Below, piece after piece: positions 40,018-52,812 of a DNA stretch of 64,000 nucleotides (the first letter of the stretch is position 1; each line of letters starts with the position of its first letter). Made by a program: the position numbers and the translations under genes. The stretch spans positions 77,741,966 to 77,805,965 of the forward strand of contig NC_088300.1 in assembly GCF_032854445.1 (NCBI RefSeq), given 5' to 3'. The notes under the pieces are model-generated. The model was given only the letters and a program-made list of their open reading frames with translations, did no database searches and was not told the DNA's origin. Source of the stretch: Liolophura sinensis. Its lineage: Eukaryota > Mollusca > Polyplacophora > Chitonida > Chitonidae.

Positions 40018-42474
40018 GTATGTTCTGGTATTAAGAGCCTAAAGTTTCTTATTAATTCTCCAGCTTATGAACAACACCTTACTTCCTCACAATCCCAGAA
40101 AACCCTTGGAATTTCTTCCTATTTTATACCTTCATATTACCTGCAGGAAGTATACAGGTGAGCTTTGGTGTTATATTTTTCCCACTGAAGATGAGGAGGA
40201 AATTACAAGTTTCTTCATTCAGGAACAGTACAAAATATGTACAGCCTTACAAGGCACAGTAGTAAAGTTCAGCCAATGAGAAGGTGTACACAACTTACCA
40301 CACAAGGGTACGCACCTGTAGGAATTTACATGACACTGCAGGCTCCTATCAAGAATCATGTATTTACAAGAAATTTGCCTGATTGATTCGTCTTCTTAAG
40401 TGTTCATTTAAATAGAATATAAATTGCAAATCTTTGTCTTGTATTCCATGTGTTTTACAAGTCACATGCTCAGATACAGGTTTACCTCACACACTGAACC
40501 CCAAATGAATAAAACATTCATCAACTCAAGGTATACACACTACCCATCAACATGTACATCTATCACAAACTGACCATGTCAAGGAAATCATCACCTTTCA
40601 AATGGATATTTTTAAGTCAATAAAATAATTTTGACTATTTAGGATAAAGTGCAAAGTACAAGACTATGGCGGAAGGGAAGTTTTGTTATTACTGGCACAT
40701 TTACAGAGGTCATACTTTTAAAACTCCTCACAGCCTGACCAGTTTTTCTATCTCCATGACAATACTGAACAGTAGAAACTGCCAAGATATGAACACAAAT
40801 GGCATAGCATAGCTAAGACTGTGTGAAAAACAGGTAGAAAGTGGTTTTGTTGATAGTCATATGTGGCAGCGTTTGATGGATGTGCTCAACTCTGACAGGT
40901 AAAGTCCCTTTACAAGTGGACCTGATTACAGCCACAGGTAACATTACACTACCTGCACAAACTCACCTGAGTGGATATGAAACTAGTCCTACCCAAACAT
41001 ATACAGTGCATCTGTACTCTATACCAGAAGCCTGGACTTATTACCCAGTAATAGGGCTACATGGGCGTGTTCCTCGACACACAAGATAGACATTCTTAGC
41101 ACTTGTGTTCACCAGTACGGCCAATCAGAAAATTTGACATAACAAAATAATTTTATATTTCAAAACTAGAAAAAAATATTTCGCTGTAAATAAAGACTAT
41201 ACGGTAAAACGTGACATAAAAACACTTTGAGTAATTTTTGGTTAAGGTGTGAAATTGAGTTCACATACGGTGGTGAGATACCCTGTGATGATTGTCCATA
41301 GGGTCTTACTGGTTTACCTGACCATGTGAATTATTCTGAAGTACAGGATAAAAGTAAAGCAACATTAAAATTAAATAAATCCATAGAAAGAACTTACTTT
41401 TTAAAAGTTTGGTAGAAAATAATTCAGAACATACTGCCTGTCTTTACATGATTGTCAACACGAAATTTATTTAAAGCTTGCATTTTAACTTTGTTAACCC
41501 GCAAATTGAACTTAATCAGCTCCTGAGCTTATCTGATTTGAGGCAATGTTATCCATCTGATGGCTCAAAAGAGAAAAGGAAAGGAAAATTGTCAATAACC
41601 CACATATTTCCTTTAAACAAACAGAGTACTCCAACAGAAATTTTTCATCCCAGATAAAAAAAAAACTGAAAAACAGATAAGTGTTTTTAAAAAAATGGCT
41701 GGCCACCTTAATATATCTCTCAGCAAATCAATACCTTTGTTCTAATGTATGATATGAAAATTATACACTGGTAATACAATTACTGAACCTGGGAGATTAG
41801 GAGACGGGAGAGTTAAGAAAATGGGAGTGAAATAAACATCTGGTAACAGACAGCTAGAGTCTGTGGGGGATCAATGCTCCTGTAACAATTCTCTATGTCT
41901 ACAGTGTGGGCTGATGTTACCACATCTGATCTTTATCACAAACTACCAGAGCACACATCCTCATCAAGATCAGCATACAGCTTAACAGATACAGTACAGA
42001 ACTCACCACCAGACAATTCTGTCAACACTACTTAAGCAAAAAATCTCTAGTTTTATATCTAGTTCTGCATAATTCAATTAAATGTACTTAAAACTAATTA
42101 CACCTGTGTGTAAACTTTTTTTTGTCTTCTGCAAAATTTCCAAGAAAATAACGAAAAAAAAAAGAAAAAAACCTCCCAAAAACTACAGACCAAATTCCAT
42201 GAGCTAGTAGACTAAAACATAATAACACAGCTCAGTATAAAAGTATACACATGTATACATAAACAAATCTGATGCTTATCTCATGTGAAATACTGAAGTC
42301 ACACGAGCAAAGTTATGGAAACTTTCCCAACCCTTACAAATATGACAATACTTGTTCCTCAAAAGAAAATAAATAAACAAGTATGACACTATCTGTATAG
42401 TGCTTAATCACATCCGATAAACAGAGATGTCAGATAGACACAAATGCTTGAGAAGGGAAAAGAAGGGAATTTAC

Positions 42475-42533
42475 CTGAAGTACGGTGGGGGTGGATAGTA
42501 AAACGGACCCACTGGGGGGCCAGGGGGATAGGC
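42475..42533 (-). CDS. NR1J: NR1J A/B-region exon, Pro/Tyr-rich
   Basis: A 59-nt exon bounded by GTATATTTCAG and CTTCAG/GTAAAT. Read in phase 0 it gives AYPPGPPVGPFYYPPPPYF and leaves AG to make a Ser codon with the next exon. The phase-2 entry frame runs into a TGA in the 37.5 kb exon, which argues for the Pro-rich frame. The composition (9 Pro and 4 Tyr in 19 residues) is typical of a disordered transactivation-type segment. An internal CCCCCCAG at 42512-42519 could act as an alternative acceptor and remove seven codons. Surrounding intron DNA is AT-rich, and this short block stands out by its GC-rich codons. Confidence 0.84.
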
Positions 42534-45188
42534 CTGAAATATACTCCACATCTTCATTCAGTACGATGTCCCATTCAGTGTAAAAATGTGTTGTCAGTAG
42601 AACAAATTGTAACGAAATACATTAACAGTCAGAAACTGCTCCTCATGAGTCGACCCGCGTGCTCCTATGCTGAGTTCAGCAAGATCTCCACAAGGTGTCC
42701 AGGTAATGTCTAAATCTGGCTACAGGTAGATGGAGGTAAGGACAAGCTGATGACCTGAGTGGCACAGGTGTAGTGAGGTAAGTGTCAGATGGGACCTCGA
42801 CTTCTCACCTCACTCTAGTACTACCCAGGGCAGGTATGGGGACAGAGCCAGCTACCAGGCCTGATAAGTCTACTCTGACAGTGGCTGACTGTAGAGACTC
42901 CCCCTGGCTTGCCCAGCTAATCCTCTTCCCTCAGATAGAACAGGAGGCAGGGTCTGTGTAGGGGAGTTGTCTCAGCCTGGGAATAGCTACCATGTATCTG
43001 CCCACATCCAACAGCAGAGAATGAAAGCCGCAGGCTCAGCAGGTAACCAACCACTGCTCAGTCAGCGCAGGAACTACAGGCTCACCTCTGCTCTGAACAG
43101 ACCCCACGGTGGCTGGTGGCTACAGCCGTCCCACAATAATACCTAATTGATCTATTTATCATAGCCAGCTCAAAAACAATTCTACATGGGCAGATTTTAC
43201 TTCTGCAAGGCTCCACCAAAATCTCTAAAATTTTAGGTTACTTTGCTATACGGTGAGAGAGTTGGAAGTGGATGTGTTTTTTATTAGTGGTCAGGGCCCT
43301 ATGCCCCTTGCTTAGATCCACCTCACTTCTCCTGGAGAATGTGGCCAGGAATGGGCCTCCTGATTCCAGAGACCTGGGTAGAATGTAGCCGGGCGGGGTG
43401 CAGAACACATGGGACAGGCTGGCTGACTTCTGCTTACCCTTGCTAAACACTTGCCACATCTGGCCAGCTCTCACCACAACATATCAGTTGGGACTACAAT
43501 GTTCTGTACACCGCATATGGCCCTGCCTACCTTCCCCATACCCAAAATTTTAACCAGCTGTTCATGTGCTCTGTGTGAAATAGAAATAATACAGGTCTAA
43601 TGCAAGTCTGATGTCAGAACTCTATGAAAATATTTGACATTTTATGAACGGTTGTATTCTGCCTTATGGGCTCTGTATGTAAGATCAACTCTTTGGATAA
43701 ATAGCAGTGTCGCTTAGACCTTTGGGGCAGAAAAAAGGAAACAGTATAAAAAGCTCACGCCTATAAAAAGCTTACGGAAATGAGCATATGAACACTAAGC
43801 TAATAGTGGTAAACATAGCAAACACATGATTTCAGGTACGCTTTTCCCTATAGATGACTAAGCCCTGTTTCAATTGGTTTTCCCAACCTACAGTGTCTGA
43901 ATGGGGTACTTTTGTAGTACCCACCTAATCACGGCTCCTTCAGCCAATGAAAAATATCAGTAATCTGTGGAAAGAGACATTTTTCTCATAAGGTCATAAA
44001 ACAAGCAATTACTCAATTTATAAGTGAGTCTGGTTGGGTGAGAGAGAGAGTGGAAGTCTGACTGCGTGATAAGGCCCACCAAGTTTGTGAGGGGGACATC
44101 TGAAGAGCAAACAGAGGGGTGTATGGTGCTGCTACTGCTAACCAGGGTCAGGGAAATCCACCTTCTCCAGACCGTTGCTCGCCACCCGCCTGTCACGTCT
44201 ACCTGTTTATTTACCATCGTTCCCGAGTTATCCATGCGGCTATTTTGCCATTATATGCAAAGACTTCATTGTCAGCCAGGGATAAAAGTGAGCCCATGGG
44301 CTGTAAAGATTGTGGACACGGAGATTTTGAAAAGTAGCTTAATTCCAGGGGTAAATCTGGGGTAAAAAAGCCATCGGTAATCTCACAGCAAACACTTCGA
44401 TGTTTGCCATTTTTCCATGTAACAATATCACATGTGCTGATAATCATAGGTGAGGCAGTGAGAAATGCGACCAAAAGCCTAGGCAACTCTAACAAAAGTA
44501 CCCCACTAACAAAGGCCCTATGCGTACCAAAGATTAGGCAGGTTAAATAATGGTTTGGCAAACAATATACATCAAAGAAAGGTTATGTATGTACTTTTAT
44601 TTACAAACTGGTACAATCAGCTACTCTCAATATTAGCACAACAAAACCTGGTAGTCACTCTGTCAGATATGATGTGTTTTGAGAGTAAATAAATGTGTCG
44701 TACCAAATATATTTTAACTATCATCATGCAATATTTTACAAGAACGATGGTTCTTCATTATAAATTTTGCACTGTAAGTAAATTTTATCCACATCATATA
44801 TGTCAAAGTTTCTTGCACAAATCTGAACAGTTTTACTGCTAGCCATTGTAGATAGGACATCTTCAACAGTACGCCAACCAATACAGTGTGCTGGATTCAG
44901 TAACAATAACCGGTATGTGACAAAACAATAATGGGACTACTTATAAACAATGTGAACACAAAAAGTACATAAAGAACAATGATCACTGGAGAATAGCTGA
45001 TATGGCTCTCCATCAACACAGACTAACAGAACAAGAAATACTGACATATGCTTATGTAGCTTACAAAAGATAACTGAAAAGCTGCATTATTCCCTGAACC
45101 TTACATTTCAAATTACAAGTTTAAGACTATTCACATTTATTTATCTACATGTATCTATATATTGTCTTAATTTATTTCCTTGTTACTT

Positions 45189-45191
<3 letters not shown>

Positions 45192-45257
<66 letters not shown>
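45192..45257. repeat. (TA)n microsatellite, about 33 units
   Basis: An uninterrupted TA dinucleotide run of about 66 bp. It could extrude as a cruciform and is likely polymorphic. Confidence 0.97.
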
Positions 45258-45261
<4 letters not shown>

Positions 45262-46300
45262 TACCTTACTGTAATTTGCAATAATTAAGTCACACATTTA
45301 TAAATGTATATTAAATTTTTCATGCATTTGTCCAGTGTTATGGTTTAAACTGGGATAGACATGATGAAATGCGCAAAACAATGGTAGAATATTCCATTTC
45401 TAAACAAACTAGGTTCATAAATATGCTTAAGAGATCAATATATTATCAGGAAAAACTTTAATATTTACATTTTTAATGATAGCATTTATTGATGAAACCA
45501 CTGGGCCACAGTAGGGCCGAAAAGATGTGTCTTGTGGACGCAATGTATAACACTAATAGCAATGGATTTCTTACCTTTCTCGCCTCTCTTTCAAGCCCTC
45601 AGGCTGGTGGGAGTGGGGGTGGGGGGTATGGGTGATTTGAAGGGGTCATACGGCAAACTGAATCACTTAAAGCATGTAGAATTATAACTTTACCGACCAT
45701 GTTGTCTTAGAAACAGTTTGAACCAACAAAAACTTGACACCAATCTGGGCTCATGTTTTGAAGGGCTGACAAAGATCAACAATTTGCAGTTTGATAACAA
45801 CCAATCAACCACACCGTCATAAAAGTAATCTGAGTTACATGTCATATTTTAATGTTGTGGTATTGAGTGAACATCCATTAGGCATCGTTCTCTACTTGCA
45901 TACTATTCCATCTGATTGTCACAAAAGTCATAAGACTTCCAGACAAACAATAAATAAATAAATAAATTAAAGAAAACCATAATAATGCACTTTTGTCTGT
46001 TAATTTACTGCATGTAGATTAACACATCCATTCACTTGTTTCTTTATGGATGTTAAGACCTGTTTACCATTTACCACTGAAATTTTGAACGTACAGATTA
46101 AGTACTGTATCTGACTTTTTAATACATTTATCAGACATCTATCGCACCACCAACAGTTCAAAAGGATATACGTAATATTGCCCGTGGATGACAGCACTAC
46201 AATCTATGTCTTTATAGATGACATAAATTTGCTACAATGTAGAAGCTACCACAGAAACATAGTCTATAAAAGTTTCGCCGTAAGAAAGTATTTTCTTCAT

Positions 46301-46860
46301 ATTACATGTCCTGGTCAGCAAAATGCCCAGCAATCTTGATATTACATGTCCTGGTCAGCAAAATGCCCAGCAATCTTGATATTACATGTCCTGGTCAGCA
46401 AAATGCCCAACAATCTTGATATTACATGTCCTGGTCAGCAAAATACCCAGCAATCTTGATATTACATGTCCTGGTCAACAAAATGCCCAACAATCTTGAT
46501 ATTACATGTCCTGGTCAACAAAATGCCCAGCAATCTTGATATTACGTGCCCTAATCAACAAAATGCCCAGCAATCTTGATATTACATGTCCTGGTCAACA
46601 AAATGCCCAGCAACCTTGATATTACATGTCCTGGTCAGCAAAATGCCCAGCAATCTTGATATTACATGTCCTGGTCAACAAAATGCCCAGCAACCTTGAT
46701 ATTACATGTCCTGGTCAACAAAATGCCCAGCAATCTTGATATTACATGCCCTAATCAACAAAATGCCCAGCAATCTTGATATTACATGTCCTGGTCAACA
46801 AAATGCCCAGCAACCTTGATATTACATGTCCTGGTCAACAAAATGCCTAGCAATCTTGAT
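46301..46860. repeat. 40-bp minisatellite, exactly 14 copies
   Basis: The unit is attacatgtcctggtcagca then aaatgcccagcaatcttgat. Fourteen units occupy exactly 560 bp with no indel. Variants (tcagca/tcaaca, caatc/caacc, catgtcctgg/catgccctaa) recur in blocks, pointing to duplication of multi-unit segments. Confidence 0.97.
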
Positions 46861-49394
46861 CTTCAAGCCTGGCAAAGCAACACAGGATATTTGTTCTTAA
46901 TTACTGTCATAGGATATTAGAGATGATCCAATTTACTCCCATATTAGTGGATTCTAGCTACCTTAAACAGGCACTTCTACTGGTTCAAACATCAAACACT
47001 GATTCAATGAACTGCATAGGAAATCCCATCAAGAGGCCTGTTTAAATTGGCTAGACATGTAATTATTACGAGACTTTAACGTGATCAGGTTTGTTACAAA
47101 AAAGAGAAATCCACCCTTTTTTTAACCAAATCCCTTTAATAAATCTCAAATACTAATACTAGAATTCAGATTATGGAGGTTTACTCCAGTTAGTTAGCTT
47201 GGGGGACACGCTATGTATATAACCCATCATTTTAACTCTTGCACAAGCTAAGAGTTTTCATCCGCTCATTTTTTCTTCAGGAAATCGCAATGCTGTCATC
47301 TTCAGTATGTCTTAGGAATATAACTACTCTATCTGGCATCTTTAACACTGCTTATATATATTTATTTTCAGTAAATCCTGTCAGATTTTAATCCTGGAGA
47401 GCTAACATTGGAGGATCAAAGACATACGGCTGGGCAAAGCCCTGCCAGGAAAACCTTGCGCCAACCCTTCCCTGTTGATGCCTAGGTCCACCCGACGGCC
47501 AGGCATGCCAATCTGTGCTACCTAATACATGGAAACTGTCCAGCACAACGCTCCTTACAAACTGCTTCATACACATGGAACCTGCATAACGCTTCCTAAT
47601 GGTGCGAAGGAAGAGGAAATGATTTCCACATCAGCGGAAAACATCAAAACTAAGCACTTGAAAATCTACTTACATGTACATCATGCTGTGAATAGCTTCA
47701 ACTACTTATGACATAATTATATTCCATAATAAAGCATTTCTCAGAACGATTTTCTAACCTCTTCCATGATTAATCCTCTTAATATTCTTGAACAACAACA
47801 ATAATTTAAGTCATTAATTTTTAATTTCCACTGAATTAAATTTGAGCCTATGCATCTTTTAATAAAAAGGTCTTCAAAAATAAAATTTTAAGTTTGAGCC
47901 CGTAAAGAAATAACAGAAATTCTGACGGCTATTCATTTCAACCATGAAACAAACATAATAAGCTACTTTTTCTTTCCCGTATAGAATAGTCAGACTAACC
48001 GAGCTTTATACATTCACTACTGGTTTTTCACTTCAATCACAGATTGATCACACACTGGTGTAGAACAAGAACAGTGGGACCATGCGAGCAGAGCAGCAGT
48101 GTTAAATCTGCTAAGTCCATATTGTATTGTCCTCCAGAACATATGCTCCAGGCCGAGAAGTGCTGTTTTAGTAAGCTATATGCCCACTTGTGAGTGAAAA
48201 CCAGAAGCCATTCTATCAAACCTTTTAAGCACGGGGGCCCCAACATGTGCGACAGCAGGATCTTACCGGGGAAATTTTTTTTTGCTTTTTATTCAGTTTG
48301 GTAAGGAAAAAACAATGTCGGGAGTTTCCGATTTCACCCACAAGGCCTTTTTTCCCTGAACAGTTGGAAAAAGTTTTCAAATATATACCCAACAACTAAT
48401 GTCGTACGCAATTTGAGGCACGTTAAAAGTGTATGTCCACCACTTAGACGGCCTGCAGGCAAACAATGGAGGGAAATTTTAACATAGCTGGAGATCTCCC
48501 TTGCACAAGAGTATTTATTTCAGTTATCCTGGTCTCATGGCCAACTGCGACACATCACCCATTTACAAGATGGCATAAGGCGCAATCAAAGGGAAGTGTA
48601 AGGTGATCGTGGAAACAATCTATGCCAGAATGACATACATTCACATTTCAAGTGGACACAAGATGGAACAAATTCTAACCTTACCTGATCTTCAACAATT
48701 TATTTTTTTTTTCTAAGCCCATAGCTTAAAGCCTACAAATAAGCTCATTCAATGGGTGGCTATTTGCCAAAACCTGAGCAGCTCTCATCAGACGGCCATG
48801 GAAACATCTCCACACACTTTTAACCAGCAGCCAGCCTTTCATCTTCTGTAGCATTACAAGGGAGGTGCACAGCTCTAGTCTTTAAGAGCATCTATGGAGG
48901 GTAGTCCCTAACCAGCAAAGGCTGCCAAAGGAGACACCTGCGTCCAAGCCCAACGCCAATTTTCCACAATCTTCAGTTTCTATTTGAAGGGTTTTTTTGT
49001 AACGACAAAGCTTTGGGGTTTGCGCATGAGGTAAGCTGAATATTAAAACGTCAGACAGGATGGAAATCCTTGCCAGACCTACCTCAGAGAAAAACGCTCT
49101 AGGATAACATTATGAAAGCATCCCTTAATACAGGCTGTTTTTCCCTTTGCATTATCTATACTGGCTTTTTGTTCAAAGTCAGCAGGCAGAAAAAAGAAGC
49201 AAAACAAAAGGGTATGATAATAACAAAAAATTTGTGCAAATGTAGGGCAGATGAACATCTCTAGAGGCACACGTAAGTAGTAGCCCATGGAATTAGGCTG
49301 AACAAGTCGACTGAGGGTTCTGGTCAAACACAGACCACTGACCACAGTCAAACTGCAGAAATCACAGTAAGTTTAACTCTGCCCTTCACTTCAC

Positions 49395-49464
49395 CTGGAA
49401 AACTACCTCCATGGCAACCACCAGAGGTGCAACATTTTTTTCTCCTCTGTTTTTGTTCTCGTTC
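49395..49464 (-). CDS. NR1J: Probable first coding exon, start MEVVFQ
   Basis: A 70-nt exon with acceptor GGTCTTTTGTCTGTAG and donor TTTTCCAG/GTGAAG. It contains GTTGCCATGGAGG, a near-ideal Kozak context, with the ATG at 49412-49410. From there MEVVFQ ends exactly at the donor in phase 0 and joins the Pro/Tyr-rich exon, which enters in phase 0. Upstream of the ATG the same frame is open through this exon and through the 52.8 kb exon, because 59 + 70 nt keep phase. An N-terminal extension containing RNENKNRGEKNVAPLVVA is therefore possible. I prefer the 49412 ATG because of its context. The exon rests on splice motifs and phase, not on homology. Confidence 0.7.
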
Positions 49465-52354
49465 CTACAGACAAAAGACCACCTGAACTGAACACGTTAC
49501 ATGAAAACTTGATAGTCTCAATAGAGCAGCACTCAAGGGGAATGCGGGGCGGGTGCACACACTGCAAACGGGTTCTCAATAGGAACACAGCCACTGTTTG
49601 GTAGGACATCAGACCAAACGAGTTACATATGTCAGACTCCTACAATCGATTTTCCACAGTCCATACAGCGACTTGCCAGATTGCATCAATGGAGTGACAG
49701 GTGATTCAAGTGTGACAATTATTGCCTCACAGAAAAATATTGAATCTGTCACAGGTCTCTTTAGTCTGTCAGCCGATTGTGAAGCGTGCGGAGCCAGGGA
49801 CGCATTTAACAACATAACCCAGTACTTAATTGCAAATTAAAGTTTCACTACACACATATGTTAGGAGATGAAAGGGGGCTATTTGAGACCTGCCCTTCCT
49901 CCAAAACACGATACGTGGACAAAGGCCTTCCCTCCGCATAGGGGAGATAATGTCAGTATATGGAAGCATCAATCTGTCAAATTATAAACCAGCCTGAGTA
50001 GGGCATCATCAGGCAGAGGGTTCAACTGCTTTGTGGTCATTGTACACACTCTGGTTCGGATGGAAACAATCCACATCAGGACGGACTCCACTGAACAACT
50101 TTACATCACACTTCATCCGGACCAGAACCCCACTCTGTCATAACGCTGAATAGCTCTAGTGCGCGGTACAAAAAATCACTTAACATCCATCATTCAATAC
50201 TTCACTGTTTCAGTAACAATGAACGCATTCACAGCACTTCACTAAACACCAGGATTCATTTACTAAACCATATTAACCGGCCAAAAGCCAATGGCAACTC
50301 TATTCACCCAAGTCTTCCCTCTCATACTTTTCAGGAAACCCATTGTTACATTATGTTAACATCCCATCTTCGATTCAATATCTCATCCCACTTCAGAATA
50401 GCATATGTAAATCTCTATACCTGTATGTGGAGATAAACACTTGTCAAGATGACACCTCATTTCCAATTAAATAATCAAGCCTACCAATCAGATTAGGAGA
50501 TAAAATCAATGTATAATGGCTAATTCCTATATGGAACCTTTCCTTACAATTATCTTTCGTTGGGTACATTTCATATTGAGGAACATCTAATTCTAACAAC
50601 ACAAGTCAGTACAGGCTTCACCGATTCAAATGGATCATACATTTCAGTGCTACTGGATGACTTCCATACATTCACAAAGCTGAAACACTAGTTTGAGAGC
50701 TATCCAGTGAAAGGTTTATAAAATGAATTTTACTAATGTCAAATGTTTGACTGATGACAATTTTACTTTTATTTACGTCCACAGGGTTTTATGTTGTTGT
50801 CCTATTCTTTTGTATTTTCTTTACTTTGAGCCTTTGTTTTTTTACTCTCTTGTAATCTTCTGTATCACGTTGTATTCTTTTGCACTTTGTTGTGTTCTGT
50901 TGGTATTCTGTTTCATGTACATTTACATGCACCTGGCATATAGGTGTTACTCAGCAAACCAATAAATCTAGAGACACTTTAATCAAGATGTATAAGCCTG
51001 GTTTAATAGTAATCACATTCAAAAAAGAATAATTGTGAATTAATCTTGATTTAATCATTGCTCTATCACATTTGAATCTTAATGCTTTGAACACTGATCA
51101 GTATAGTAACTGATCATTCTTAAGCCAAATAATATAATCCTCACACCAAATAATAGAAGACCAAACTGAGTTTAGGTTAGCAGAGTTGTTTCCCTTGATC
51201 TACTGCTTTCACAATTCCTGGAAATTTCAGAATAACTGAAGGTAAGATTTTAGATTGTCATTCCTATCAAAATCTTTGTGCTGTTCCAAGACTCAAGCTT
51301 CAATACAACTGTGTTATGTTAACAAATGTAATAATGATATGATAGGAATGATACATTTTGGGGAACACATTTGGTAAGTTATTTGACAAACTCTCATGCA
51401 TTCAATTTAATGTCTACACTACTATAAAGAGAGATAAAAACTTTCCCATGCTACTTGAACTGCACACTTGATATTAGGATAAAAGCCTGAAATACCCCTG
51501 ACAGTATCTGTTACTGAACCTTGCATTATCCATGCATGCCATGCAGCTGAAGAGATTAGGTGAGTTACACTTGATTATCTCCCCTGGCACACTATTCCCA
51601 AATACTCTCGCTGATGACAAAAATGTCATTTTATGATATCAATCTGAAAACAAACAGGCCTTTATCACTTTCTCTCCAATCACTACAATGTTACTGTTAA
51701 TCTGGGAACGGAAAAGAAGGTTCTGAATCTGATGATTGGAGAGCTATGCACAGAATGGACTAGCTAAACAAGTGAAGCTCACAGTATATTTAACAATGTA
51801 CTACCATACCGAGCTGTTAGGCCAGCTTCACACACTCCTGTAATGATCCAAGATGTGTTCGATGTTCTACCTTAACAGCGGCCTTCAAAACTTAAGTATT
51901 AAACCCTAACCATGTAGATGTATGCATCGATGAACAGATAAATCATGTCAGCATACAACTGTATCATCAGTTTTATGTTCCCATCAACTGGTCAGTATAG
52001 TAAATCATTGGCGTTGGACAAAACGTCTTCGCTTCGGTATAATTCCGCCATGTTTGGACTAAATTTCACGCAATAATCAATTTCATGTCATGTGACATTG
52101 TGAAACCCCGGTATTTGCATCACATGGTTTTGTTTACTGGGCTTCCCCGACCTTTGTCAAAGGGTCACACGCAGTACAGGCGAAATGTCAGAAGAGCCAG
52201 CTACGGAGTGGGAACTGTATTAATTGCGGCTGTCATTTTACCACAGCATGGGGACATGTCAAAAGAGTTTCTTTGCAACGACTTGTCAACAAATCAGATG
52301 AAGTGAGGGATGTTCTAAGTAATATATTTGTAGCCTTTGACGTGGCGGTGAACT
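49465..52354 (-). other. Intron, about 2.9 kb outside the 94-bp array
   Basis: Together with 52355-52797 this forms the intron between the 52.8 kb and 49.4 kb exons. The part near 49.5-50.2 kb is somewhat GC-richer. I see no other gene, RNA or transposon. Confidence 0.55.
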
Positions 52355-52812
52355 GAATATACATAGTAACACTGAGATAGGCCTTCTGTCTGATTACAAT
52401 AAGAATCTGAGATAAACTTACCTGCTATTTATACAAGACTTCATACTGGAGTATACACAGTAACACTGAGACAGGCTTTCTGCCTGATTACAATGAGAAT
52501 CTGAGATAAACTTACCTGTTGGATATACATGACTGCATACTACAGTATACACAGTAACACTGAGATATTCTTCCTCCTTGATAACAATGAAAATCTGAGA
52601 TAAGCTTACCTGTTGGATATACACGACTGCATACTACAGTATACACAGTAACACTGAGATATTCTTCCCCCTTGATAACAATGAAAATCTGAGATAAGCT
52701 TACCTGTTGGATATACACGACTGCATACTACAGCATACATAGTAACACTGAGATATTCTTCCTCCTTGATAGCAATGGGAATCTGAGATAAACTTACCTG
52801 CTGGATATACAA
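52355..52812 (-). repeat. 94-bp tandem duplication of exon end plus splice donor, about 4.9 copies
   Basis: Five copies of the exon end and donor lie at exactly 94-bp intervals. The exon borders fall at 52798, 52704, 52610, 52516 and 52422, and each reads CAG/GTAAGT or CAG/GTAAGC on the minus strand. Each unit contains the last ~15 nt of the exon (TATATCCAACAG or a variant), the donor, TTATCTCAG, a purine-rich stretch (AAGGAGGAAGAATATCTCAG), and a TGTTACTGTGTATACTG segment. Units differ by scattered substitutions, yet all five donors keep consensus. 94 is not a multiple of 3. With MNSC as start, reading through the first donor meets TAA at once (AGG TAA). Confidence 0.9.

Larger units (their letters stand above)
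37573..42474 (-). other. Intron, about 4.9 kb
   Basis: It separates the MDGFPGW exon from the Pro/Tyr-rich exon and holds the 58-bp and ~50-bp arrays. The rest (37573-37956, 38714-39355, 40018-42474) is unique AT-rich sequence in which I see no gene or transposon. Confidence 0.78.
42534..49394 (-). other. Intron, about 6.9 kb
   Basis: It lies between the Pro/Tyr-rich exon and the MEVVFQ exon. It contains a GC-richer stretch (about 42650-43500), the (TA)n tract at 45.2 kb and the 40-bp array at 46.3 kb. A minus-strand 29-nt interval at 45577-45605 lies between a C-rich tract ending CCCACCAG and a donor AAAG/GTAAGA, but it breaks the frame if included, so I left it out of the model. Nothing else recognisable was seen. 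Confidence 0.68.

Noticed and set aside
43438-43458. Minus-strand MWQVFSK with a nearby donor (AAGG/GTAAGC), looking like an alternative first exon
   Set aside because: The donor leaves phase 1, which puts the Pro/Tyr exon (entering after ATTTCAG) into a frame with a TGA in the next exon. It works only with the unproven internal acceptor CCCCCCAG, so there is too little support.
45577-45605. 29-nt minus-strand interval with good flanking splice motifs
   Set aside because: Inserting 29 nt between the 49.4 kb and 42.5 kb exons breaks the otherwise open frame, and no homology supports it.
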